Source: Conidiobolus incongruus B7586 (lineage: Eukaryota; Entomophthoromycota; Entomophthoromycetes; Entomophthorales; Conidiobolaceae). From it: a stretch of DNA of 21,367 bases. Below, in pieces: positions 1-10,100 of the stretch. Location: NCBI GenBank assembly GCA_000697335.1, contig JNEM01008423.1, forward strand, positions 1-21,367. Reading direction: 5' to 3'. The stretch's first letter is position 1, and each line of letters opens with the position of its first letter. The notes beneath the pieces are model-generated. The model was not told where the DNA came from, did no database searches, and was given only the letters and a program-made list of their open reading frames with translations. A program made the position numbers and the translations under genes.

Positions 1-1791
1 GCTTTATCCTCTGGTGCTGATATCTCTATGATTGGTCAATTTGGTGTCGGTTTCTACTCTGCCTACTTGGTTGCTGATAAGGTCCAAGTCGTCTCCAAGC
101 ACAATGATGATGAACAATACATCTGGGAATCCGCTGCTGGTGGTTCCTTCACTATCACTCTTGATGAAACCAACGAACGTATCTCCCGTGGTACTGAAAT
201 CCGTCTCTTCTTAAAGGAAGACCAATTGGAATACCTTGAAGAAAAGAGAATCAAGGAAATCGTCAAGAAGCACTCCGAATTCATTGGCTATCCTCTCCAA
301 CTCGTCGTTGAAAAGGAAGTCGAAAAGGAAGTTGAAGATGACGAATCCAAGGTTGAAGAAGCTGAAGGTGAAAAGGATGCCGATAAAGCTGAAGTCGAAG
401 ATGCTGAAGATGAAGACAAGCCTAAGAACAAGAAGAAGATCAAGGAAATTACTAAGGAAACTGAAGAACTCAACAAGACTAAGCCCTTGTGGACTCGTAA
501 CCCTGAAGACATTACCAATGAAGAATACGCCTCTTTCTATAAGGCTTTAACCAATGACTGGGAAGATCACTTGTCCGTCAAGCACTTCTCTGTTGAAGGT
601 CAATTGGAATTCCGTGCCATTTTATACTTGCCTCGTCGTGCTCCCTTCGATCTCTTCGAAGCCAAGCGTAAGAAGAACAATATCAAATTGTACGTCCGTC
701 GTGTCTTCATCATGGACGACTGTGAAGAATTAATCCCTGAATGGCTCAACTTCGTCAAGGGTATCGTCGACTCTGAAGATCTTCCCCTTAACATTTCTCG
801 TGAAATGCTCCAACAAAACAAGATTCTCAAGGTCATCCGTAAGAACATCGTCAAGAAGTGTATTGAAATGTTCAACGAAGTTGCCGAAGATGCCGAAAAC
901 TTCAAGAAGTTCTACGAAGCTTTCTCCAAGAACATCAAGCTCGGTATCCACGAAGATTCTCAAAACCGTGCCAAGTTGGCCGAATTCCTTCGTTACCACT
1001 CCACCAAGTCTGGTGATGAACAAACTTCCCTTAAGGACTACGTCACCCGTATGCCTGAAATCCAAAAGGATATCTACTACATCACTGGTGAATCCCGTGC
1101 TGCTGTTGAAAACTCTCCCTTCTTGGAAGTTCTCAAGCAACGTGGTTTCGAAGTTCTCTTCATGGTTGACCCCATTGATGAATACTGTGTCCAACAACTT
1201 AAGGAATACGATGGTAAGAAGTTAGTCTGTGCCACTAAGGAAGGTCTTGAACTTCCCGAAGATGAAGAAGAAAAGAAGAAGCGTGAAGAAGAAGTTGCCA
1301 AGTACGAAGAACTTTGCAAGATCGTCAAGGATACCCTTGGCTCCAAGGTTGAAAAGGTCTCCATCTCCAACCGTATTGTCAACTCTCCCTGTGTCTTGGT
1401 TACTGGTCAATTCGGTTGGTCCGCTAACATGGAACGTATCATGAAGGCTCAAGCTCTCCGTGATACCTCCATGTCTTCCTACATGGCTTCCAAGAAGACT
1501 ATGGAATTGAACCCCAAGCACCCCATCATCCAATCCCTCAAGTCTAAGATCGAAGTTGACAAGAACGACTCCACTGTCAAGGATCTTACTCACCTCTTGT
1601 ACGAAACCGCTCTCCTCACCTCCGGTTTCTCTTTGGATGATCCTTCCGCCTTCGCCAACCGCATCCACCGTATGATCAAACTTGGTCTCAGCATCGATGA
1701 CGAAGAAACCGTTATGGAAGTTGATGAATCCGCTGCTGCTCCCGCCCTTGAAGAAGTTCAAGGTGAATCCAACATGGAAGAAGTTGATTAA
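1..1791 (+). CDS. HSP90: Cytosolic Hsp90 molecular chaperone, 5' end outside window
   Basis: ATP-dependent dimeric chaperone that matures kinases, receptors and other clients in the cytosol. The reading frame is open from base 1; the first visible residues are ALSSGADIS, running into [11 protein letters not shown], the glycine-rich ATP-lid segment of the GHKL ATPase domain. By comparison with Hsp82, roughly 107 N-terminal residues lie outside the window. Next come a long acidic/lysine-rich charged linker (about bases 300-450), the middle domain opening with [11 protein letters not shown] and carrying RRAPFDLFE, which holds the conserved catalytic-loop arginine, and the dimerisation domain ([19 protein letters not shown]). 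The protein ends in MEEVD, the TPR co-chaperone docking motif of cytosolic Hsp90, which rules out the ER and mitochondrial paralogues. The 596 visible residues fit a full protein of about 700. Codons are strongly biased (CGT, AAG, GTC, CTC, GAA) and much richer in GC than the neighbours, as expected for a highly expressed gene. No intron is seen in this part. Confidence 0.97.
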   Translation, partial: ALSSGADISMIGQFGVGFYSAYLVADKVQVVSKHNDDEQYIWESAAGGSFTITLDETNERISRGTEIRLFLKEDQLEYLEEKRIKEIVKKHSEFIGYPLQLVVEKEVEKEVEDDESKVEEAEGEKDADKAEVEDAEDEDKPKNKKKIKEITKETEELNKTKPLWTRNPEDITNEEYASFYKALTNDWEDHLSVKHFSVEGQLEFRAILYLPRRAPFDLFEAKRKKNNIKLYVRRVFIMDDCEELIPEWLNFVKGIVDSEDLPLNISREMLQQNKILKVIRKNIVKKCIEMFNEVAEDAENFKKFYEAFSKNIKLGIHEDSQNRAKLAEFLRYHSTKSGDEQTSLKDYVTRMPEIQKDIYYITGESRAAVENSPFLEVLKQRGFEVLFMVDPIDEYCVQQLKEYDGKKLVCATKEGLELPEDEEEKKKREEEVAKYEELCKIVKDTLGSKVEKVSISNRIVNSPCVLVTGQFGWSANMERIMKAQALRDTSMSSYMASKKTMELNPKHPIIQSLKSKIEVDKNDSTVKDLTHLLYETALLTSGFSLDDPSAFANRIHRMIKLGLSIDDEETVMEVDESAAAPALEEVQGESNMEEVD

Positions 1792-2477
1792 GCGATTTGA
1801 TCATTTTTTCCTATCCTTTTAATCTCTATATAGACTACGTCTATTTTTTCAGTCTTTCTCATTTGTAAATTTAGCATTACCCAAGCAAATTTCTTTCAAT
1901 AATTTAAATAAAATAATTATTTTATTTATATTTTGATTTTTTTTATTATCGTGCCTCATCCTAATCTATTTTGAACAGCAAGGCTGTATATCAGTCAAAA
2001 TACATGCATTAATTTTAGATGTCTTAATATTTTTTCAATTTTCAATTAACCAATATTATTGATAATATCGAACAAATTTTTTGTCAGTATTTTTCATCGT
2101 TTATTCCTTTTCATTAGTATCGAAAACAGTCTACTGTTATTAAAATAATAACTTTTTGAAAACACTAGATAATTCGTAAAATGTTATTACAAAGCATCAT
2201 GTACAATAAACAGAGCTTTATTTTCAACAATATATATATATATATAGTTCATTAATAAATATTAGAACACTGTTTAACTTTTCTTCTAATCATCTGATTT
2301 CAAGTGTCTGTTCATATTTAAGAACTCCAATAAATTAAAACCACCTAAATCAAGTTGAAACTGATGACATCATTCAATTTATAAATCCCATAACTTTTCA
2401 TTTAATAATTTAATTAATAAATAAATAATCACTTATAAATTTGTAAAATTATACATTTAATAAAATTAGAAAAAAAA
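1792..2477. other. Intergenic: Hsp90 3' UTR and upstream region of polyprenol reductase
   Basis: AT-rich sequence with no gene that I can support. A candidate polyadenylation hexamer AATAAA lies at 1907-1912, about 115 bases past the Hsp90 stop, but such hexamers are frequent by chance in DNA this rich in A+T. A TA dinucleotide run sits at 2231-2246. The last 80 bases before the next start codon are nearly pure A+T. Confidence 0.6.
2231..2246. repeat. TA dinucleotide microsatellite, 8 units
   Basis: Perfect (TA)8 between Hsp90 and the polyprenol reductase gene. Probably replication slippage in AT-rich spacer, with no sign of function. Confidence 0.85.
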
Positions 2478-3371
2478 ATGGAATTAATAATAAGTTTAAT
2501 ATATTTAATTATAACAATTAGCATTATTGTAATATTCAACTTTGAAAAGCTTCGAGGTAATTTTGGCAATTATGGAAAATTACTAAATAGTGTAAAGGAT
2601 AATAATTGGCTATATGTTCCTAAAATTTGGTTCTTTCACTTTTATGTCTTATATTTTACTGAGTTATTAATTGTTAATTTGGGATATTTAATGAATTGGA
2701 AATTCTGGTGGTTTGAAGAAATTTTGAAATTATTTAATTATTTTGAATTATTATCTAATTGGGATTACTCAGGATTACAATCATTAGATTTAAGTGATAT
2801 TACATTAATTTTAATATTAATGAATATTCATTGTTTAAGGAGAATTTATGAAAGTTCAAAAGCTTATTTTAACAAAATTCAATCGAATTCTAAAATGCAC
2901 AGTTTTCATTACTTATTCGGTATTGTTCACTATACGTTGACCAGTGGGAATTTGCTTTGTATTGTTCAATATTCTATGAATTTTCAGTTGAATTATTTGG
3001 ATTGGAATTATTTGGGTTGGAAATTGATGGGTATTTGGTTATTTTTTATGGGTAGTTTGCATCAATTTAATTGCCATCAAATATTAGTTAATTTGAGATA
3101 TAAAAAAACTAAAGATCAGAAATTGACCTATTCCATTCCAATGGGTGATTGGTTCCAATATTGTTCAAATCCTCATTACTTTGCCGAAATTTTAATTTAT
3201 TTCAGTATGATTATAATTTCGAGAGGGAGATTATGGGTATTTTGGTTTACTTTAATGTGTGTTTGTACCAATTTGGGATTTACTAGTAATAGTAATCACC
3301 ATTGGTATTTGAATAAGTTTAAAGATGAATATCCTAGGGATCGTAGGAGGTTGATTCCTTTTGTTTGGTGA
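2478..3371 (+). CDS. DFG10: Polyprenol reductase (steroid 5-alpha-reductase family, Dfg10/SRD5A3)
   Basis: Predicted ER membrane enzyme that reduces the alpha-isoprene unit of polyprenol, a step towards dolichol, the lipid carrier for N-glycosylation. It is a complete 297-residue single-exon frame; human SRD5A3 is 318 and yeast Dfg10 253. Hydrophobic segments cover about residues 1-20, 50-75, 105-120, 140-165, 180-195 and 235-265. The C-terminal half matches the family closely: LRRIYE at 120-125, HQFNCHQIL from 195, GDWFQYCSNPHYFAE at 223-237 (human has GDWFEYVSSPNYLAE), NHHWYLNKF at 273-281 and the terminal YPRDRRRLIPF. These motifs favour polyprenol reductase over the steroid 5-alpha-reductase 1/2 or enoyl-CoA reductase branches. 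The start is the first ATG, preceded by an A-rich run. The gene is much more AT-biased in codon use than Hsp90 next to it. Unlike most genes here it has no intron. Confidence 0.9.
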   Translation: MELIISLIYLIITISIIVIFNFEKLRGNFGNYGKLLNSVKDNNWLYVPKIWFFHFYVLYFTELLIVNLGYLMNWKFWWFEEILKLFNYFELLSNWDYSGLQSLDLSDITLILILMNIHCLRRIYESSKAYFNKIQSNSKMHSFHYLFGIVHYTLTSGNLLCIVQYSMNFQLNYLDWNYLGWKLMGIWLFFMGSLHQFNCHQILVNLRYKKTKDQKLTYSIPMGDWFQYCSNPHYFAEILIYFSMIIISRGRLWVFWFTLMCVCTNLGFTSNSNHHWYLNKFKDEYPRDRRRLIPFVW

Positions 3372-3637
3372 GTTAATTAATTAATAAAAATTGAAATAAT
3401 ATTTAGTTATTATGATAATATATTTTATTTTATTTTCAAATTATTTAATTATCATATTAATTCAAAAGTTTTTAAAATTTTATTGCAATTTATAAAAAAG
3501 TAATCATGAATTTAAATTAATTGATGGTTATAACAAACTATTGAATTAATTATGAATATTTGATTTGGTTTGAAATACTAATAAATTTCTCAACTATAAA
3601 ATATAGTCATGGTTAGATAGCTGAACCATGAACTGGT

Positions 3638-5076
3638 TCAATTGAGAGAATGTAATTCGCACAGGGTTTTCATAATTTGGATGAGTTTAATAGCTTGATC
3701 AGTTTGATAGGTTGGGAGTGGTATATTTGAGGATATGCTTTGGGGTCGTTAACAGTAAATTGTAATAATGAATACGTTATGATTAAATAAATAGTTCTAT
3801 ATTAATAATTACAAGATATGATTCTTCGTTTGGGTTGGTGATAATTGCTCATGTAGTTTTACAAATAAGCTTAAAAAATGAAGTAAAAACGTGTCTAACT
3901 TAAACCTAGTATTGTTGATATGTTGACATAATTCTTCGAATGTTTTATATTGATTCAAGTGATTCAAATGAAAGTCAGTAATGAGTATATTTAATTCGGC
4001 ATTGAATTTGGTGATTGCTTTAAAATAGGTTCATATACCATATCTTCTATAATATCGTCGCATAATACTTTACTTCACTTTCGGAATATTATAGTAACGA
4101 TTTGTTTGACTATTTGTCATCAGTGATAGCATTTGGTATATTAGTTCCAGATTACCATTTAAACATTGTAAATTGGAAAGGTATGCAAGCTCTAAGCATA
4201 CAATACACAAAATGAATTCCTTGCAAAAATTGCATCGTAAATCAAGTCTTTCGTTATATGAAGACCTAGCTGTTGGCACATTGTAATCAACTGATGAATA
4301 CATTTCAACATTGGAGTAACTTTTTTAAATATTATAAACCATTGACATAGTGTACAATATTTGATTGTTTTCAAAACCTGGTTCAAAGATATTGCACTTC
4401 AAGTAATAATTTGCGAATCGCTCCAATTTTCCAAAGAAATTTAAGTTCTGAGATCGCGCCAAATACTCAATTAAATAAATAGCAGCTAGTAATTGCTGTA
4501 GCAGAAAATAATTCGAGCTAAAGGATTTATATTTATTAATGATAACATATGCCAAATGCATCTGCCCAAAGTAATTTAATTTCAATTCATTGAAAAAAAA
4601 ATAGCTGGGGCAGTGTGTTAATGATCATTTATAGTAAATTGAAACCTGCTGGTATTACACGATATTAAGCATTGTTCTTTATAGAATCTGAAGATTTTGT
4701 AATCATTTTTCTAGGTACATTAACTTCGCCCACAGTTTGAACAATTTCAACTTTGGAAGGATCTTCAGAGAATTGAACATCGTGAAATGGTTTGATATTC
4801 AGTATCAGCTAAATCACCTGATATCTATCTAATATGATACTACCAGGGCTTTTGGCTAATAGAGTGCGTGCTAAAAATTTAATAGTTGTATCCTCATTAA
4901 CGGTTCATCGGATAATAGTTTAGGCCCGATTGAAGCACGTTCGTAATCCTTATAAATGCACGGTGTCCTACGCCTATAACATCATTGACAGTAAAGTAAT
5001 TTTTGAACTATGCAACTCTTGATTTTCCAAAACCTTCGCAAATACAAGCACTCAATTCTTTTGAATTTGTTAGCAT
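3638..5076 (-). pseudogene. Decayed Zn2Cys6 fungal transcription factor
   Basis: No single long frame is open, but several minus-strand pieces in the right order resemble one fungal zinc-cluster regulator. At 4990-4952 the reading C-Q-stop-C-YRRRTP-C-IY is the second half of a Zn2Cys6 DNA-binding domain (CxxCx6C); the stop is TGA where CGA (Arg) is expected, a C-to-T change. Upstream, ACICEGFGKSR after an ATG at 5076 may be the damaged first half. A linker follows, open at 4808-4668. Further pieces look like the fungal-specific transcription factor domain: about 4616-4325 (LERFANYYLKCNIFEPGFE, NNQILYTMSM), 4386-4192 (MLKCIHQLITMCQQLGLH), about 4250-4070 (CIVCLELAYLSNL) and 4030-3812 (73 open codons). 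Changes of frame between pieces have no GT-AG signals, so this is not simply an intron-rich gene. Base composition is less AT-rich than the flanks. The family call rests on motif recognition by eye; the zinc half-cluster and the QQLGLH piece are the strongest parts. Confidence 0.6.
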
Positions 5077-6201
5077 TAAAAAGATTTTTTTTACAATTTT
5101 AGAAATTTACATTAACTTCAATTTATCTAATATATTTTACTAACTTGTAATTATAGTAACAATGTAGAACCTCGCATACAAATATTTAATTTGTTATAAT
5201 CTTAGTTAAGATAAACTTTTCAATTTTATGAAGGATATATAATACAGTTGAATCTACAATTTAAAAATATTAATACTCTTACTAATTTATATATGTCAAC
5301 CTATTTAAATATTCTAATTAAAATATATGATCTAAATAATGCTAATAATTTTGAATTATATTTCAATATATGTCATAGCTGATATTATTTCATAATTATA
5401 AGTTTTAAATTATACTATATTAAATTTAATGGTAAAGATTATGTAGGATTTAGATAATATTGTAAATTTTATATTTTGTATTACTATATAAAAATAACGA
5501 ATATATTATTTAGATAAAAATATGGATACTTCAAATATGACTAACTTAAATTAGAATTTTTATAGGTGATATTTATTGTTATTTGAATATTATATCAATT
5601 ATCAGAGGAATTCATAAAAGAATTAAATTCAATATTTATATGCACTATTTGTGTATAGACTCCAAATTAATAGCTGTGTGATTTTCAATGTAATATAATA
5701 TAAGAAAGATATTATAAAATATTTATATTATATTGAGCGTTCTTCTTTAGTAAAATAATCTCAGTTTTATAAATGGTAACAAATAATTTGAACATCATAT
5801 GATATAAAAAATAGCTTTGAAAATTTCGGAATATTTGTTGGAATATATATATTATAATTATATAATTCTGAATATACCCGTCAGTCTTTAGAATTTAAAT
5901 ATCATTATAATTCCAACGCAAATCAATAATTGCTATAAAACAAAAAATTTGATTTTAATAATTAATCAATTGTTAAGCAAATTTTAAAGTTCTCTAACAT
6001 TCTTTTGAATTTTGTCTATTAATTGGCGTTTCAAAAATAAATATAAACGATTATAATTTGACACCGAGTAAAAATTTATTTTATTATTTTATCATTATAT
6101 CCAATAGATAGAGAAAATTTGATTAGAATTTAAAATATCTCTAAGGAAATACTCGATACGTTATCAAAGATTGATTTGAAACTTGGATTAGCATTACTCT
6201 C
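5077..6201. other. AT-rich intergenic desert
   Basis: About 1.1 kb of very AT-rich DNA with stops dense in all frames. I see no gene, RNA or clear repeat. It separates two stretches of decayed coding-like sequence. Confidence 0.6.
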
Positions 6202-6540
6202 TTAAATCATAGATCTCTCATCCCTTAATAAATCTGGAACTATTTGAAGTTGATACAACTTTAAATTGACCATTTCAATATGAATATTCACATTGCCACT
6301 TTTCCACTTTGCCACCAACTTAATTTTCTGGAACAATTATGAAGCAATGTTTGTCTTGCTTCATTCAAATAGAAAAGCTACCATCTTTGAAATTGCCTTG
6401 AACTATATATGATTAACATACATAGAAACTCCAGCACTTCAACATCAACAAATCTTAAAGTATACACGATTTCTCTATTTCCATTTATTTAAACATCATA
6501 TTTCATGATGTGAATATTGCCAAATCCTAAATCATATGAT
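6202..6540 (-). pseudogene. Coding-like remnant, family unknown
   Basis: On the minus strand three overlapping readings look protein-like despite stops: DLGFGNIHIMKYDV then INGNREIVYTLRFVDVEVLEF (about 6533-6380), VQGNFKDGSFSI then MKQDKHCFIIVPEN (about 6405-6320), and KWKSGNVNIHIEMVNLKLYQ continuing to PDLLRDERSMI and a stop at 6204-6202. Amino-acid composition is ordinary for a soluble protein, and the region is less AT-rich than its surroundings. The pieces change frame at least twice without splice signals. I do not recognise the family. It could be a decayed host gene or chance open sequence; the call is weak. Confidence 0.3.
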
Positions 6541-6663
6541 AAAAAGCATTACTAAAAATAGGATTCCCACAATATTAGAACCTAAAATATAAAAGCTCTT
6601 CTATTCTATGCTCTGATGCTTTCCCAATTGAAATTATTTTGTAAAAATTTTATAATATAAAAT

Positions 6664-7385
6664 ATGACTATTAATACTATTACTCAAGAAACTTTAAATC
6701 AATTGATACAAACTTCATTAAATGGTAAATAATTATATATAATAAGAGTAAATAACTCGAATTAAACTTTGGCAATAGCTAGAGCTAATTCATATTCTCC
6801 ATATTCCAACTTTCGAGTGGGAGCTGCTTTACTAACTGAAGAAGGCGAAATTATTACAGGTAAATCCATATTCATAACACTATTACTATTTTAATACTTA
6901 TTTCGAATTTATTTTCAAATAGGTGTAAATGTTGAAAACGCTTCTTTAGGAGGTACTATATGTGCAGAGAGAACTGCTTTCTGTAAGGCTATTGTAATAA
7001 CTACTTAATTATGATACCATTCAAGAATTTTATAATTGATATAAATATATTTAGAGTGAAGGAAAATCCAAATTCGTTGCTATTGCAGTATCAGGGTAAG
7101 TTTTATAATTTATCATATTTACAAATTTTTAATATATCATTATAGAGATACCAGTGATCATTTATCACCATGTGGTCTATGCAGGTAATTTGGAATTCAA
7201 ATCAAATCAATATATTACTTAATTAATTAATATTAAAATATAGACAGTTTATGTACGAATTTAATCCTAATCTAATGGTCTATATGTTGAACGATAAAGG
7301 TGAATATAAAGTGAAAGCTTTGGGTGATTTATTACCTGATGGTTTTGGTCCTATTCAATATAATAGAAAACATAATCATATTTAA
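6664..7385 (+). CDS. CDD1: Cytidine deaminase (pyrimidine salvage)
   Basis: Zinc hydrolase that deaminates cytidine and deoxycytidine to uridine and deoxyuridine in the cytosol. Six exons joined by five GT-AG introns of 50-63 nt: 6664-6724, 6779-6859, 6923-6993, 7055-7095, 7146-7184, 7244-7385. They splice in frame to 144 residues, close to the usual 130-150 for the homotetrameric form. Visible motifs are NSYSPYSNFRVGAALL near the N-terminus, NVENASLGGTICAERTAF with the Cys-Ala-Glu triad (zinc-binding Cys, catalytic Glu) and SPCGLCRQ with the other two zinc cysteines. The C-terminal LLPDGFGP matches the family's conserved LLP-x-x-F ending. All zinc and catalytic residues are present, so the enzyme should be active. 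Individual exons are short (39-142 nt), which hides the gene from simple ORF scans. The last intron splits the Arg codon directly after the PCxxC motif. Confidence 0.95.
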
Positions 7386-8639
7386 GTAATAAAAAATTGA
7401 TTATTGTTTAATATTTTTTTTGTATATTTTACGAAATATATTCAATATTATTTAGTTCAAAATTTAGAATTAAATATGCTAATCATGGAAATTTTTAATA
7501 CAAAAAATTAAAAAACAATATTAAATCTTGATAGGAAAATTCCTTAATTGACAATCTTATATTACACATATATAATCTACAAATCATTTTGGTTCCGACG
7601 GTTCTGTGTAATATACGAATTAGCATATCCAAAATACCTGACAATATTACTACATTTGGCCATATTACAAAGTAGACTTGAATTCATCAACATTTTCTTG
7701 TAACAAGTAGATTTCTAAAAAGGAAAACCAGCCAATCCTAAGGAATCTTTTATTTAAAAAAGTTAGGAACTTGAAAAAGAAATAGAATAAATAATGAATA
7801 GAGAATTGATGATATATTTATTAATATGATGACCAATCTATAATCTTTGAGCTCAAAAGTCTATTTGAGTTTAAATTGAAATTGAATCAAAATTTTTTAA
7901 ATTAAAATATGAGTTCATTTATTAAAATAGCATTGTTAGAATATAATTAATGTAAATTGAAAAACAAGTAATATTAAAATTTATAGGTATACACCTTTAT
8001 ATCATTATACTAATATTATCAAGAATTAATATTAAAATAAATTTGAAAGATAAGGAATTAGTTTTAGTTTAGTATTTGATACATGTAGTGAAATTTTTAT
8101 ATTACGAGAATAATATGCTATATCCATAATAAATTTTTATTAAATTGGATAATATTTTATAAATAATTTGGATGAATTCATAAAGTCATTTTATTAGTAA
8201 TATAATAACAATTATTTTTCATTTTAAATTAATTTCTAAACAATATACACTAATTTAGTTATATTGTTTTTTCACATAAGATATAGGGATAACTTTATTG
8301 AATTATTTGTTCTTTAATAGATTATTAATACTGATAAATTTGAAAAATTTTTACTAGTGTTTTTTCAATTAACCAAGAGCAAATAAATTTAAACGAATTA
8401 TCACTCCTCAAAAACCATACTATAAATTACAGAAATTTAATTGGTTTAACTAGTTTAGTGATTAACAATTCTCAAAGCTTAATTGAATAAAATAATATCG
8501 AAAGAAAGAGATACAATGATGAAATTATTGGTAACAGACTCATATATCCCAATATAGTCACGATTCATAAATATTAAACCTTAATTTGAGTATATAAACA
8601 ATCAAACTCAATTTAAATTAACCATTAATTTATTAAAAA
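7386..8639. other. Intergenic region between cytidine deaminase and phosphatase
   Basis: About 1.25 kb, mostly AT-rich with no supported gene. A slightly less AT-rich patch at about 7565-7740 has one short open minus-strand reading, too weak to call. The final 60 bases carry a TATA-like element upstream of the phosphatase. Confidence 0.55.
8591..8598 (+). promoter_or_regulatory. TATA-box-like element upstream of MINPP-type phosphatase
   Basis: TATATAAA lies about 42 bases upstream of the start codon, in a locally less monotonous sequence. The match to the consensus is good, but A+T-rich DNA produces such matches often, so this is only a candidate. Confidence 0.35.
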
Positions 8640-9986
8640 ATGAAATTCAATTTTGTTATCTTGTTATTATCCAATTATTTTAGTTTTAATATCAGGGAAC
8701 ATTTATCAACTAAATCGCCTTATCCCAAAGTCAGTTTGACAACTGATGGTAATGAGTTAAACAGCTGTCAAATTAAGCAATTGCTACATATCAATCGTCA
8801 TGGTACAAGGTACCCAAGCCAAAAGGACATCAATAAGTTCAATCAGTTGAATGAAAGGATTAAATCAATTCAATGGGATAATTTGGCTAAAGAAGATCAA
8901 TTAATATTTGACTGGGTTAAATCATATAATGTTAGATTTAATTTGGATGATAACCAATTGATGACTAGTCTTGGAGAGCTAGAATTATATAATCTAGGTC
9001 GACGTATGGCTAATAGACATCCTACGCTATTCCAATCCAAATACAAGCCCTATCTCTTTCCATTCGCAAGTTCTATTCAAAGTCGATCAGCTGTATCTGG
9101 AATCGCATATTCGCTAGGACTCTTCGAGCACAATGGCAATTTGACAAAATCAAGACTTGTTCCAGTGTTTATTGAGACATTCCCTAAGTATGAAGATCCC
9201 TATTTGGAAATTAAGAAGAGCTGTCCCAAATGGTTAAAAATTATTGATAATGGAAAAGCCGCGGAAAACCAAATTAAACAATTTGCAGAAGCGAATTATC
9301 CCAAGCATGTGAAAGCTTTGAATGCTAGATTTGGATCAGATTTCAAGTTGGATGATCTTAAATCTATTTATAAATATTGCGGTTATGATGTCTCCATATT
9401 CGGTAATGAATCGCGTTGGTGTAAATTTCTGAGTGAAGAAATGATTCAAGATTTGGAGTTTGAGAATGATTTGGATGATTATTACACCTATTCTTATGGT
9501 TCTGATATGAATGAATTTATGGCATCTCAACTTTTATCCAAGTTATTCAATTATACAACATTGATCTATAAGCCTAAACCAGATGAAAATGCACCCAAAG
9601 GTGTTTTTATGTTTGGACATTCTGAGACTATTCAATTCTTAGTTACTGCTTTAGGTTTATTTAAAGATCCCGTTCCTTTAAAGTGGGATATGAATACTGA
9701 AGAGCGTAATCAACGTCAATATCGTACCAGTCACATTGTACCATTCGCTGCTAACGTAGACTTTGAAATTTATTCATGTGAATCTGAAGACAACTCAAGA
9801 CAAACTTACCTCAAGCAAAATGAATTGAAGGATCTTTACATCCAAATCAAGTTAAACGAGCAAACTGTTATTAATCCAAGCTGTGACAAAAACCTTTGCC
9901 CATTAGAGCAATTTTTATACCATTACAAAACCAAGTTAGAAACCGATTTTGATAAGCTATGTCAATTAAATGAAATTATCCAATAA
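8640..9986 (+). CDS. MINPP1: Secreted histidine phosphatase, multiple inositol polyphosphate phosphatase (MINPP) type
   Basis: Histidine phosphatase clade 2 enzyme, expected to strip phosphates from inositol polyphosphates such as phytate through a phosphohistidine intermediate. Single exon, 448 residues (human MINPP1 is 487). Residues 1 to about 16 are hydrophobic and look like a signal peptide. The catalytic motif RHGTRYP is at residues 53-59 (nucleophile His54), SSIQSRSAVSG follows at about 144-154, and the distal motif FGHSETI places His327 and Glu329 as the proton-donor pair. SHIVPFAANVDFEIY at 364-378 is a further family hallmark. MINPP enzymes normally read HAE at the distal motif and fungal acid phytases HD; here it is HSE, with the glutamate kept. 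Three N-glycosylation sequons (N167, N256, N304) and several cysteines fit a secretory-pathway protein. There is no KDEL-like ER-retention tail. The stop is only 114 bases from the convergent NAA15 stop. The exact substrate cannot be told from sequence. Confidence 0.88.
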   Translation: MKFNFVILLLSNYFSFNIREHLSTKSPYPKVSLTTDGNELNSCQIKQLLHINRHGTRYPSQKDINKFNQLNERIKSIQWDNLAKEDQLIFDWVKSYNVRFNLDDNQLMTSLGELELYNLGRRMANRHPTLFQSKYKPYLFPFASSIQSRSAVSGIAYSLGLFEHNGNLTKSRLVPVFIETFPKYEDPYLEIKKSCPKWLKIIDNGKAAENQIKQFAEANYPKHVKALNARFGSDFKLDDLKSIYKYCGYDVSIFGNESRWCKFLSEEMIQDLEFENDLDDYYTYSYGSDMNEFMASQLLSKLFNYTTLIYKPKPDENAPKGVFMFGHSETIQFLVTALGLFKDPVPLKWDMNTEERNQRQYRTSHIVPFAANVDFEIYSCESEDNSRQTYLKQNELKDLYIQIKLNEQTVINPSCDKNLCPLEQFLYHYKTKLETDFDKLCQLNEIIQ

Positions 9987-10100
9987 ATAAATATTTATAA
10001 TGGTCATAAAAATTTTATTAATGAATTGTCCAAATTTAAATAAAAAAAGTATGACAAATTAATAGTAATGTGGAGCTAAATATGATGAATAAATTATTGT

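Noticed and set aside
63-1761. Long antisense and shifted-frame ORFs inside Hsp90, up to 179 codons
   Set aside because: They are by-products of the biased codon use of a highly expressed gene. None resembles a known protein, and all overlap well-supported Hsp90 sequence.
4070-4585. Three short minus-strand ORFs of 64-86 codons taken as separate small genes
   Set aside because: They are consecutive pieces of one transcription-factor-like sequence in different frames, and at least the 4585 start is TTG rather than ATG. Treated as one pseudogene.
4895-4990. Reading G-V-G-H-R-A on the minus strand as a cytochrome P450 heme-binding loop
   Set aside because: It lies in a different frame from the Cys pattern, nothing after it fits a P450 C-terminus, and the CxxCx6C spacing fits a Zn2Cys6 cluster much better.
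7565-7740. Minus-strand reading with NIVRYFGY, similar to a protein kinase segment
   Set aside because: Too short, no other kinase motif nearby, and stops in the surrounding frame. Not enough for a feature.
9987-10100. A further 3' exon of NAA15 beyond its stop codon
   Set aside because: The only candidate intron would be about 29 nt, far below the 48-nt minimum seen here, and the downstream reading gives no NAA15-like sequence before running into the phosphatase gene.
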